Shown: positions 49,789 to 59,640 of the stretch, piece after piece
Layout: every line of letters starts with the position of its first letter
Position numbering within the stretch: position 1 is the first letter of the stretch
NCBI GenBank assembly: GCA_024362935.1
Contig: JANCRA010000032.1
Span: forward strand, 2,852,001-2,916,000
From: Setophaga petechia
Lineage: Eukaryota; Chordata; Aves; Passeriformes; Parulidae
Length of the DNA: 64,000 nucleotides
Direction: 5' to 3'
Translations under genes and position numbers: made by a program
The notes under the pieces: model-generated
Databases searched by the model: none
The model's input: only the letters and a program-made list of their open reading frames with translations
What the model was told of the DNA's origin: nothing

Positions 49789-52099
49789 CACATAAGCACA
49801 TTAGTGCTGCTCATGCTTTTTTCCCTGCAATAAACCAGAGGGATAGGCTACCTTACCTTTTCCATAGGGTAAGGGCTTTAAAAAAAAGTTACAATCAAGC
49901 ATGCCACCTGTCCCGACAGGAGAAGCACTAACTACAAGCACCTGATGTTACAGGGCCAACCAGCAAGTTCTGTTTTGCACTTCAATCTCTGACGATATTT
50001 TAAATCAAGAGAAATGAAATTAGCTGGAGGATGCTTGAACCAATAGCTATTCCCAAAAACACCCAACACCACCTTCATGTCTCCTGTGATTAAAGATAAG
50101 AGTGTGAGAAAGGACAAACTTCAAAATCTTGGGCAATTTAAATATTAGAAAATAGTATGAGAAATTTAGAAATACCATTTGTCTAAAATATGAGCATCCA
50201 TGGCATTTGCTAGAAAGGCAAAATACCATAAAACTCACATAAAACATGGAAAAACTTTCAAGTCCTGCAGAAGAAACTCCTCATGAGCAGATAGCTATTC
50301 TAAAATGGTGTTCTGTGCATACTTTCATTTGAGGTTGACAGCAAAGAAATGATACTTTGAGAACTTCCAGTTCAATCAGTCCCCCAGAAAGAGAACTCTT
50401 TGCTAAACTAATCCAGCTTCCAAACTGACTATTTTTGCAACTCAAAATGGTCTCTATTTCTGATCAGTTTTTCATGATCAGTACCATCATGGACTAAATA
50501 CTTTACATACAAGTAACAACTAAGAAATATAAATTTCTTTTGTTGGCTAAACGTCACAATAATACAAAAAGCAGCTGTACAGCAGATAACTGTAACAACT
50601 TTATACCAGAGCTGTACAACACAAAAGTCTTTATATCTTGTCACAACTAACTTGGGAGTCTGGGACAGACAATTGTTTTGTCACAACTTGAGGAAGCCTG
50701 AGCATGAGGCCCAGAAACCAGGATGACTATACAATCTGCACCAGCTTTGAACAATCTCTTTTCAAGATATCATTTTTGCTTTCATACATGGCATTTGAGA
50801 TGGCTAATTCTTTGAAAAAAAGGAAGGCAGATTGAACTTGAAACCAACTGTCAATTTCCCTCTAGGAATAACACTCAGTAACATCTACAGTTCATTTATA
50901 GCTTGTCACAAGTAGTGGTTTAACCTGATTTTTTCTTCTGCTTACAGAAGACTGGCCTTCAGTTTCAACATTTCTCCATTTTTTGGTTAAGTCATGAACC
51001 TCTCCAACCCCCTCAGAGTTCTCCAGTGATGAATAGCTTTTCTTCACAAATGTTCACTGCTGTATGTAACCAGGTAGCTCAATTCACTTTTTAGTTCAAG
51101 TATCACTTCTTTCACACAAAGGTTCTTAGTGCCACAAAACAATGATAAGATTCAGCAAACTTCATCAACTGGCTTCATCGGTTCTCTCCTGTGCTTAAAT
51201 TCTTTTGGGGCTTCAACGCCAAGAGGACTTGGCACATTCATAATCTTTATGCCAGATTCTAAGTGCCTAGAATCCAGAATAAAAACCATTAAGTAAAATC
51301 AGAATAAGAAACAGAGTTGGTGAAATTAGGACTCTAAATACCAAAATAGAGAAGGGACTCTAAATCACCAAAAGGAAGTGCTCTCTTGGACTTAAGTATC
51401 CAAAACAATAAACAAGATGAGCTTATGAGCTGCATAGTCTTCCTCCAATTCCCTCTGTTTGGCTATCTATAATATTCGAGAAGGGAGAATTATGTCTCTT
51501 TTTTCTTTGAAAAGTAAGACTGGGATGTTAGTTTTCTACCTAATAATCAACAGAACTTGTTTAGAAGGTTTTTGGTTTGTGCACTCAGTATGGCAATCCA
51601 GTCCCACAACTCCTGTCTTCCCCAAGCAGTCTATGCTAAGGCATAGGCCAGAAAGTCGGTAGGTAGTGTAAGTAAACACATGATCACTACTCCCAAATAA
51701 TTAGAAGAGTTGCTATTGTTGAATGATTAAGAACTTTTTAAGACTTTCCAGGCACAACTGAAACATCCTTGTAAAGCTAAAGAAAAACTTAACAAGGCAG
51801 AAAAAGTGGGTATAATTATTCAAAAATAACTGCAAAATTTTAGTCAAAGCAAGGAATCTGTGGATGCTCTGAATTTATTAACATCAAATTCAGAGGAACT
51901 ATGCTTGTGAAGACCTGACATATATAACTACTTTCAGCTTCCCCAGACTTCAGCCCAGGAGATGGGTGAAATCCTTCAGAAGAGACTACATCTTTTTGAC
52001 TGAATTTAGCTATTTGACTACACATGTATGTGTGGGCATCTGCATGGATGTGCACACACAACAAACTGATCTTTGCTGCTGACCAGTGTGAGTGCTGGC

Positions 52100-52488
52100 T
52101 ACCCCAGACTGACCACTCTGGCAGTAGTGAATGGAGAACAGCAACAAAGCCCAGTGCTCTGGGCCAGGGCTGTAACCAGTGTAAGGAGAGGGTACACGCG
52201 GTTTAACAAGGCCAAGCTCAAGGTGCTGCACCTGGAATCAATACAGGCTCTGGAATGAGCAGATCGACACCAGCCCTGAAGGACTTGGGGGTGCTGGTGG
52301 CTGAGAGGCTGGACATGACCCAGAAAGCCAATCACACCCTGGGCTGCATCCAAAGCAGCATGGGCAGCAGGATGAGAGAGACCCTCACCCCTACTCTGCT
52401 CTGGTCACACCCCACCAGGGGTTCTGTGTCCAGCTCTGGGGTCCCAGCACAGGAAGGACACGGACCTGTTGGAACAAGTCCAGACAAG
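52100..52488 (+). mobile_element. CR1 LINE, 5' part of an interrupted copy
   Basis: It carries 'gcggtttaacaaggccaag', 'gacttgggggtgctggtgg', 'gagaggctggacatgaccc' and 'tccagctctggggtcccagc' in normal CR1 order. The element stops at GTCCAGACAAG and resumes after the nested LTR. The 5' end is approximate. Confidence 0.92.
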
Positions 52489-52796
52489 TGTTGTTATCAT
52501 ATGTAGTTAGCATAGTTCTAAAGTCTCATACCTTCTCGATGATTTTCTTAAGAACAGCTCTTCACAGGGGTGGTGTTCCTGCTTCTCCATCAGGGCTCCT
52601 CCGGGCTCTCTCTGACTGGCCCAGCCCTTTTATCCCAAACCTTCTCATGTGCCTACAGCTGCCACCCAATTAAGGGCATCACAGCTGCAGCCCATTTACA
52701 GTAACGAGAATCAGAGCAGGATCACTTATACAATACATAGATCTTTTACTGAGAGGCCAGCTATACAATACATACTATAATCTCACGGCCCCTACA
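52489..52796 (-). mobile_element. Nested solo LTR (308 bp) with 6-bp target duplication
   Basis: The insert begins TGTTGTTATC and ends CCCTACA, so it has TG...CA ends, and is flanked on both sides by GACAAG (52483-52488 and 52797-52802). It splits a CR1 whose text continues across the break. A TATA-like GGGATAAAAGGG on the minus strand (near 52631) suggests minus orientation. No internal retroviral sequence remains and no AATAAA is seen. Confidence 0.85.
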
Positions 52797-53235
52797 GACA
52801 AGAGGCACCAAGATGATCAGAGGGATGGAGCACCTCTGCTGTAAGGAGAGGCTGAGAGAATTGGCACTATTCAGCCTGGAAAAGCTTCAGGGTGATGTAA
52901 CTGTGGCCTACCAGTATGTGAAAGGAGAATACAAGAAAAAGGGAGAGCGAGTATTACAAGAACATGTAGGGACCGAAGAAGAGGGAATGGCTTCAAACTG
53001 AGAGTAGGTTTAAATCACATATTAGGAAGAAATTCTCTCCTGTAAGGGTGGTCAGACACCGGGACAAGTTGTCCACAGAAGCTGTGGATGCCCCATCTCT
53101 GGAAGTTTTCAAGACCAGGCTGGATGGAGCTCAAAGCAACCTGGCCTAGTGGAAGGTGTCCCTGCACATGACAGGGAGCTGGAGCCAGATGACCTTTAAG
53201 GTTCTTTGCAGCCCTGACTATTCCATGATGAATAG
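52797..53235 (+). mobile_element. CR1 LINE, 3' part of the interrupted copy
   Basis: It continues with 'gatgatcagagggatggagc', 'ctgtaaggagaggctgagag', 'cagaagctgtggatgcccca' and 'gatgacctttaaggttcttt', ending with a decayed ATTCCATGATG tail. Together with the 5' part it gives about 830 bases of CR1. Confidence 0.93.
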
Positions 53236-56200
53236 TTGGGGTTTTTTTAGGAGATATGCTCAAGGCAGTTGTGCTTTATGGTCAACCCAATGTTATCACT
53301 GAGCAAGTGTTGATCCTGCCAGGCTTTTCAGGGAAAACTAGAGAGAAGGCAGCTACTTTGCAAATGGTAGATGATGTCAGATGCTAAGGAGGACTCTTTA
53401 CTCATGTATGGGCAGCAAAACTCTTAAGAACTCAACAAGTTCACCAGCAAAAGAATTGATAACTACAGATTCAGTATTGAAATAGGCAGGTTTTCTGTTC
53501 ATAGCAGTGTTTGAATGACATTACTTAATTTCAACTGACATTGCACAGTCAAGTTCCCAAATGCTTTTCTGACATCGCCTTTGAAACTCTCAAAGCTGCA
53601 AAATCTTTTTTGAAGTAAAATCTTCACAACATAAGGCTTCTATACTTGGCCTTGAAGCTTCAAGTTTCTACTCAAGTTTTCTACATCTTTCTTTAGTCCA
53701 CAGATACTACTTTTTTTCATCAACTCAGACCAACAAGATTAGGAAGAATAAGATGAAACTAACAAGTGGAGAGATCAAAGAAATGGAAGTATTTTTTAAT
53801 CCATAGCCTAGTTTATTTTAAGATTATCTGACACTGGATACCAAGGATGCTAAAAGTCCAGATCTGTTCAGCAGATAAATGGAATAAAAACATATTCTAT
53901 TTTTTAAGGTAACAAACTATAGAAGTTCAGAACAGGAAGTATTTTAGTGTGTTTGCTTATTGTTAACAAAACAAACTTCTGATCTGACCCAACATATTAT
54001 CAAGTTTCCTCCTAGATTCAGAGAAAAATAAGAAGAGCACCATGTTTCTGTACTTTCCAGGAAAAATACAGGGAGAAAACCAAAAATGCTCTAATTCTTC
54101 AAGATCCTTTAATTTAAACTCAAATCTGAATTGTGTTCTTGGCTTATACTGATTCTAAGTTGGGATTTTAAGCACCTTTGACATAAAACCAGCAATGTTA
54201 CACTGCTGCTTAGTGGAGACACATCAATACAAAATGGCTACAGAGCAAAAATGGCCTATCCCAAACAAATGCTACAATTTTAAAACCTGGGTTAAAAATC
54301 AATAAAGAAGTTACAGGAAGAGGCAACACTTAAAACTTCAAATCAGCCAGAAATTACAGTAAAAAGACATTACAACCTTACCTCTCCCCTGCTACTGGCT
54401 TATTAAGAGGATTCTTGGATCTGCTTACCAAATAATGCAATTAGAGAATGAAAATCAAGGAATTATGACTGAAAAGGCAGTATTAGAGCTGAGTGCTCTA
54501 ATGTTTCCTGAAAACAACAAGCAGATCCAGAAATCAGGAACAGTATCCTTTCAATATAAATTATTTTAGTTCTTTACTTCAACTGGGAGTTGCATTCAAT
54601 TTCACAAAATGGTAAAATATACTACTTGGGAAACTGCACTAATCATTTACCTTACATGCCACGGGGTCAGGGGCTTTCCTGTTTGTAAAAATAAATAGCA
54701 ATTCCATTCCTTCCTTTAAAAAGCAACAGCTCCTAGGTTTCCAAAATGACCTTGGTGGAGCACAACCATTTGTCCATGATGCTAGCTCATCATGCCCTGA
54801 ACAAACACCTGATGTGAGCCAGCTCAAAGAGGTGAAGTCATGAACATGGTGGACAGAACTTTATTTCACTTTGGATATTCACCAACAACTAGAACCTGAC
54901 AAAACATACTATCAACAGTTCCCAGGATTCTGCCAAAATACACCACATACCTCACCTTACCAGAAGACTGCCAGTCTCTGTGTTAATGTGGAAAAATCTT
55001 ATAGTTCCTGACCCTATGCATAGCTTCTGAACTGCTTTCTTGCTTTGGTATTCAAACCAATCCACCTGCATTTGCAAGAATGACTCTGTAAGGTACCTGA
55101 GCAGTGTCTTCTCCTAAGAGAAACTGCCTTTCTCTTTTCCAGGGTTATTTACTTTCATAAATCAAGACTGTAGAGATGTGCATTACTTGAGGCAAACCAA
55201 ATACGGAGATTACAACCAAGAATTCCATTACACTGGGACTTGGGTAAAGTAATTATATATAGCTGGGAATGGAAAAGCAAAACCAACAGAAGAGTTAACC
55301 ACAGCATGGCTGAGCTTTACTTCTGCAAGTAACTGAATTTCAAGTCACCAGTTTCAGCACTACCAAATAGGCAGGATACCAGCTGGGAAACCTGAAACTT
55401 TGAGATAGGAAAGGAGTTGCTTTAGCCAAGAGCTAACACTGAAATTCAGGGACCACAGTCTGCCTAGGCATTTAAAGCAAGGAACATGGAATATACAATC
55501 CTTGCTAGGGGTATACCAAACTAAAAGTATCTCCTAGGGGAATTTCATGGTCACAGATTCTGTAGCTACAATAGCAGCAGTTCTTAAGTCTATTTTGAAA
55601 TAAAAGCCACAGGAATGGAAGCCATCATTCCAGCCCAGAACTCAGGGCTGTTCTACACACTCACCTCTCTTCTGCTAAACACTGAGAAAGAAGCCTTTCC
55701 TAATTCTGACCTTTATCTTATGAGCACCAGATATTCCACGTGAAATACAGAGTGAGGGGATCACAGACACGGCAGGCCCTCTTCCCTAAAAACATCTTTG
55801 TGTCCAATTAAATGCTGTCTGGTTTCCACAGCAGAGTAAAAAGCTGCTCTCAGGGCAGAGCACTACAGATACCTGTTAGACAGTGACACTTCCACAAGTA
55901 TACTCTATCACCCACATCTAAGAATTCCTCATGATTTTTAAGGTTTACTCTCTTACTTCCAACTTTTTTTACAATTCCATGGCCACTCTCATTTCTACTT
56001 GTTTCCAATTTTTTCCTCATTTTGCTATGCTTAGGTAAACATGTGGCACTATCACCAAATTAATCTACATTATATTCTTGAAGAAGGGTTTCAACATTTG
56101 GATATTTAGCTCCCTTGTTAATATACACCAGGCAAACCTCCTAAGAGCTGACAGAGATGTCAGTGATAATAATATACCCCTTTAATTAAAAGAGAAAAAC

Positions 56201-57881
56201 ACTGAATGAAAAAAACCGCATTCTCTATGAAATAAACAATCGCTAACAAATTAAATGGGGAAAGCACATGGCAGGGTCAGGCAAGTTATTTTTTTCCTGC
56301 TTGTCCTGGGTTATTAAAAAAAAGTCTGTGTAATCATATGATTTTTTTTTTCTACCTACTCAAAGTCATATTTAATTCTTACTCTTTTTAAAAAATCTCT
56401 CTAGTATATGAAAGGGATGGTAGAAAGATTGAAAATTTGTCATCAAAATTCTTTCAAGAAGTCATGTGGGTCAAGGGATCAGAAACAACTAATGAAAACT
56501 GGCACTCTGTTACAAGACACTATCACTGCACCAGAACAGGCTGTACCAGAGTGTGTGTACTATTCAGAAAGATGGACTGGTCCTAGGTTTGAAGGGCTCA
56601 TTACTAAATAATGTACTGAAAAAAACACATATTGTTTTGTACAACCACTTTACAATTGAGGCTTGAAATATACTAATGAATTTTTCCTATTAGCACTTTG
56701 CTGTTAAAAAAAAAAAAATCTTTCTTCAAGTAGTTAAACATGAGTGAGTCGCAAGGTATGTGTCTGCACTGTGCCTCTACAAACACTGTCCTACCAGTGA
56801 CCTCCAGTGTGACAGCTTGGGATTATTTACTAACAAGGATTTGGTACATTATCCAGCAGAAGAAATGGACTGAATGAAAGACCAATATGGTGGGAATGGG
56901 TAATAACTACATGCTTGAGGCAAGATGGCAAGGAATTTGTCAGAGATTTGGATTTCTGTCTGATCTTGGATTTCATTTGTGTTAAATGTCATAAACCTTA
57001 GTAAAATAGGACTATTCCAGAAACAAATTTTAGCTGTAACTTCTTGCAACTAATGGTAATTAGGTAACTGCTCTAGCCAGTTCTATTTGAGCAACAATTG
57101 CATCTAAATGAACAAATAATTCAGATTATAAAATTAAAGTCCCCTGGTTTTGCCTCTTTGGATTATGGTGTCAAATCTGAGGTAAGACCTGGATTTTAGA
57201 TCAAGATGCACAATAAACATCTACTCATCTTCTCATTAAGACAGTTATTAACACAAGTGGAGTACTCACAGCCCTGTCATTCTGAAGACTGGGATCTTAA
57301 TTTAAAAGCATCAGAAATAATGGAATATTATAGCACAAAAATCACAGAGTTTCTACTCAGAAAACCCAAAAGTGCTGGCAATACTATGTTCCTCTTCCTT
57401 CTTAAGGTTAACATGCCATTACAGCCCAGTTCTCATTAGGGGCTTTTAGCTCAGTATCACAGGTCAAGTCAATGGTAACTGTAGAGCAAAAAGGGTCAAA
57501 ATCAGAGGGGAAGGGGTCAAGATGTGAACACATCAGTCCCTCAGTGCTGGTAAGCACGGGCTTACTCATCAAGCACAGGTCCTCCCTCTTCCCCTCGGCA
57601 CGCCAGTTATACCCAGCACTATTGCTCAGCAAATGCAACTTGTGACAAACACTACAGGAAACCGCAGACCAGATACGCTCTGCTACAGCGCGGGGAGCGT
57701 TGCAGAGGGCACGGCCGCGCCAGGGCTCGGGCTTCCCCTCTCCTCCCCCTGCAGCCCATTTCCCTGCAGTGACCCCTCCGCGCTGGCACAACGCTGTGGC
57801 ACAGCCTCGCTCTCCCCGCCTCTGCCTGGGGGACCCGTGTTGTGTCTGCAGCGCAGGCCCCATGTGACAGACACAGACGCA

Positions 57882-57908
57882 CAGACAAGACAGACAGACA
57901 GACGCACA
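57882..57908. repeat. (CAGA)n microsatellite in CpG island
   Basis: CAGACAAGACAGACAGACAG-type units lie downstream of the inferred exon 1 (minus sense), at the island's intron side. Confidence 0.8.
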
Positions 57909-58305
57909 GGTGCGGGGAGGGGCGGTGACCCGGACACGCGCACACCTGGCGCGCCCCCGCGGCGCCTCGCGGGCGCGCACGGGCTCTGTCCCCGCGTCCC
58001 CTCCGCCCTCCCGCGCGGGCAGCCCAGGCCCCCGCGCGCCGGTTACATAACGCCGCGCGCCGTTCCCCTCTGCCTTCCCTTCCCCCCCTTCCCGCGCCGG
58101 GAACAGAACGGGGAAGGCCCAGGCCGCGGGCCCTGGGAGGGGCTGGGAGGCAGGGCAGCGGCGGCGGGCCCCGCGTCTGCCTCCCGCCCCCCTTCCTTCC
58201 TGCCTGCCTTCCTTCTCCCCGTCCCCGAGCCACCCCCCGCACGTCCCTCCCGCCATGGGTCCGCCGCGCCGTGGGGGGGAAGGCGCCCGCTCCGCCACCG
58301 CTCAC

Positions 58306-58560
58306 CTTCTGCCGCGTCCCAGACACACATTCCCGGGAGCGCCGCCGCTGCCTCCTGCCCTGCCGGGCCGTGCGTGTGTGTGTGCGTGTGCGTGTTGTGT
58401 GTCTGTGGGGCTTCACATCGCGGCTCCCCCTCCGGCACGGACTGACGGACGAACGGAGGGACGCACGCAACCGCCGCCTCCTGCCCGCCTTCTTCCTCCT
58501 CCTCCCCAGCGCCGGCCGCTCTCTCTCTCCCTCCCTCCTTCTCTCTCCCCGCACCTCGCT
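58306..58560 (-). other. REV1: REV1 exon 1, non-coding (inferred)
   Basis: Within the CpG island a strong donor, GCAGAAG|GTGAGC, occurs at 58301-58309 on the minus strand. It would splice to the exon 2 acceptor at 44649. Mammalian REV1 also starts with a non-coding exon and has 22 coding exons. The upstream edge is arbitrary: no TATA box or unique start site is visible, and a GA-rich tract (58518-58550) lies near it. Other donors in the island cannot be excluded. Confidence 0.6.
58371..58408. repeat. (GT)n-type microsatellite in inferred exon 1
   Basis: Interrupted GTGTGCGTGTG units lie on the plus strand. On the minus strand this puts a CA-rich tract in the predicted REV1 5' UTR. Confidence 0.8.
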
Positions 58561-58705
58561 CGGTGTCCCCGGCACGGCCCCTCCTCCACCCCCACCCCTT
58601 CCCTTCCCGCGAGCGCGTCACGGGAGAGTCTCGCGCCACCAACCCGCCGCCGCCGCGCGGTCAACAAACGGCGCGCGCCGGCCCGGGCAGGGCCCCTGGG
58701 CCGCG

Positions 58706-58719
58706 GCGCCCCCTAGCGG
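58706..58719 (-). promoter_or_regulatory. CTCF-type core motif 1
   Basis: The minus strand reads CCGCTAGGGGGCGC, which matches every position of the CTCF core consensus CC(A/G)(C/G)(C/T)AG(A/G)(G/T)GGC(A/G)(C/G). Binding is inferred from sequence only. Confidence 0.65.
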
Positions 58720-58754
58720 CCCGCCCGCAGGGAGACAGGCGCCCGGCGGCGGCG

Positions 58755-58760
58755 CACGTG
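58755..58760. promoter_or_regulatory. E-box CACGTG
   Basis: This palindromic E-box sits within GCACGTGACG, directly beside the GC-box array. The flanking AC gives the USF/MYC/TFE-type CACGTGAC form. Confidence 0.5.
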
Positions 58761-58767
58761 ACGGCGG

Positions 58768-58797
58768 GGAGGGGCGGGGCGGGGCGGGGCGGGGCGC
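58768..58797 (+). promoter_or_regulatory. Tandem GC boxes (Sp1/KLF type)
   Basis: Consecutive GGGGC units form overlapping GGGGCGGGGC boxes. Such arrays bind Sp1/KLF factors in CpG-island promoters, and the G-rich strand could also form a G-quadruplex. The array lies about 460 bases upstream of the inferred exon 1 donor. Confidence 0.7.
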
Positions 58798-58859
58798 GGC
58801 GCGAGACCTCGCGCGCCTCCCCAGGCGCGCGGGCGGGCTGCGGCGGGCGCGGGGCGGTG

Positions 58860-58873
58860 GCGCCCCCTGGCGG
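58860..58873 (-). promoter_or_regulatory. CTCF-type core motif 2
   Basis: The minus strand reads CCGCCAGGGGGCGC, a full core-consensus match. It has the same orientation as the motif 154 bases away at 58706. Confidence 0.65.
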
Positions 58874-58938
58874 CCCCACGGGCGCGCCGCAAGCACGGCG
58901 GGCGGGGGCTCGGTACCGGGACGGGCGCGGAGGCCGCG

Positions 58939-59002
58939 CCGGGGATTGCCAGGGCAGCACCGGGGATTGCCGGGGCAGCACAGGGGATTGCCGTGCCCAG
59001 CA
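58939..59002 (+). repeat. Three tandem 21-22-bp units
   Basis: Units at 58939-58959, 58960-58980 and 58981-59002 share the core GGGGATTGCC followed by a CAGCA end. They lie at the outer edge of the REV1 CpG island. Confidence 0.88.
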
Positions 59003-59324
59003 CAGGCCAGAGCCCCGCGCCCGGGGACCGGCCTGCAGCTAAAACGCGGGTGCGGAAGGCCCGAGTGGGGTTGTGGCGGTGCTTGCCCCGCTGCGTCCAC
59101 CTTCTGGCCGGGGGGCCCGGGAGCCAGGTCACCCCCGGCCCTGACCTTGAGCGGGCTGGGGCCTCCTGGACGAACTGGAGCTGATCCAGGTTCAGGCCTT
59201 GCCACCCTCGCTGTAGAAGGACTTTCCTCCACAGGAGAAGGGCCTGCTTGTTCCACTCGCAAACTGGATAAAGGAATAACACCCACTGGCTGTTCCCATG
59301 TGAGTCTGCATTTTTAATTGCAGA

Positions 59325-59640
59325 AGCACAGAATCTTTTATATTGGCGAAGACTTCCAAGATTGTCAAGTCCAACCTTTAGCCAGTTACCACCTTGTCAA
59401 CTAAACCATAGCACTGTGCCACATCCAGTTATTTCTTGAACACCTCAAGGGATGGTGACTCCACCACCTCCCTGTGCAGCCCATTCCAATATTTAACAAC
59501 TCTTTCCATTAATAAATTTCCTCTGATGTCCAACCCAGACCTAACCTGGCACAGCTTGTCCTGTCAGTAGTTGTCTGGGAGAAGAGAGTGAAGCCCCATC
59601 TGGTTACAACCTCCTTTCAATACACTGGGGATATGCTGAA
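59325..59640 (-). mobile_element. CR1 LINE fragment
   Basis: The plus strand reads antisense CR1: 'caagtccaacctttagccag', 'gatggtgactccaccacctc', 'tgcagcccattcc', 'ggttacaacctcctttca'. It marks the start of the intergenic region upstream of REV1. Confidence 0.88.

Larger units (their letters stand above)
44650..58305 (-). other. REV1: REV1 intron 1 (inferred)
   Basis: The largest intron, about 13.7 kb. Recognised content is a CR1 3' end at 47040-47222 and a longer CR1 with a nested solo LTR at 52100-53235. A perfect 20-bp palindrome lies at 49769-49788. The remaining sequence (44.65-47.0, 47.2-52.1 and 53.2-57.6 kb) is AT-rich and without recognised genes. Its upstream boundary depends on the inferred exon 1 donor. 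Confidence 0.6.
44636..58330 (-). promoter_or_regulatory. Predicted spliced upstream ORF overlapping the REV1 start
   Basis: If exon 1 splices as inferred, an ATG at 58328-58330 opens a 12-codon frame, MCVWDAAEEASA. The first eight codons and one base lie in exon 1 and the rest in exon 2. Its TGA stop (44636-44638) overlaps the REV1 ATG (44637-44639) as ATGA, a layout that favours termination-reinitiation. The uATG has G at -3. A start-stop pair, ATGTGA, lies further upstream at 58413-58418. Confidence 0.45.
57640..59180 (-). promoter_or_regulatory. REV1: CpG-island promoter of REV1
   Basis: This is the only long stretch near the 5' end of REV1 that is very rich in C, G and CpG, unlike the AT-rich introns. 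It contains tandem GC boxes (58768-58797), a CACGTG E-box followed by AC (58755-58762), and two CTCF-type motifs. No TATA box is seen. This fits a housekeeping, dispersed-start promoter. It may also fire in the other direction, but no gene was recognised on that side. Confidence 0.8.

Noticed and set aside
52099..52506. ORFs on both strands at 52.1-52.5 kb
   Set aside because: They are CR1 sequence, and the copy is interrupted by an LTR.
57408..58575. Long minus-strand open frames (up to 307 codons) in the CpG island
   Set aside because: They are Arg/Gly/Pro/Ala-rich, overlap in several frames at once, and cross microsatellites. Lack of stops follows from high GC content.
58271..59317. 348-codon plus-strand open frame across the REV1 promoter
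   Set aside because: It has low-complexity composition, runs through the 21-bp repeats and CTCF-type motifs, and has no recognised domain.
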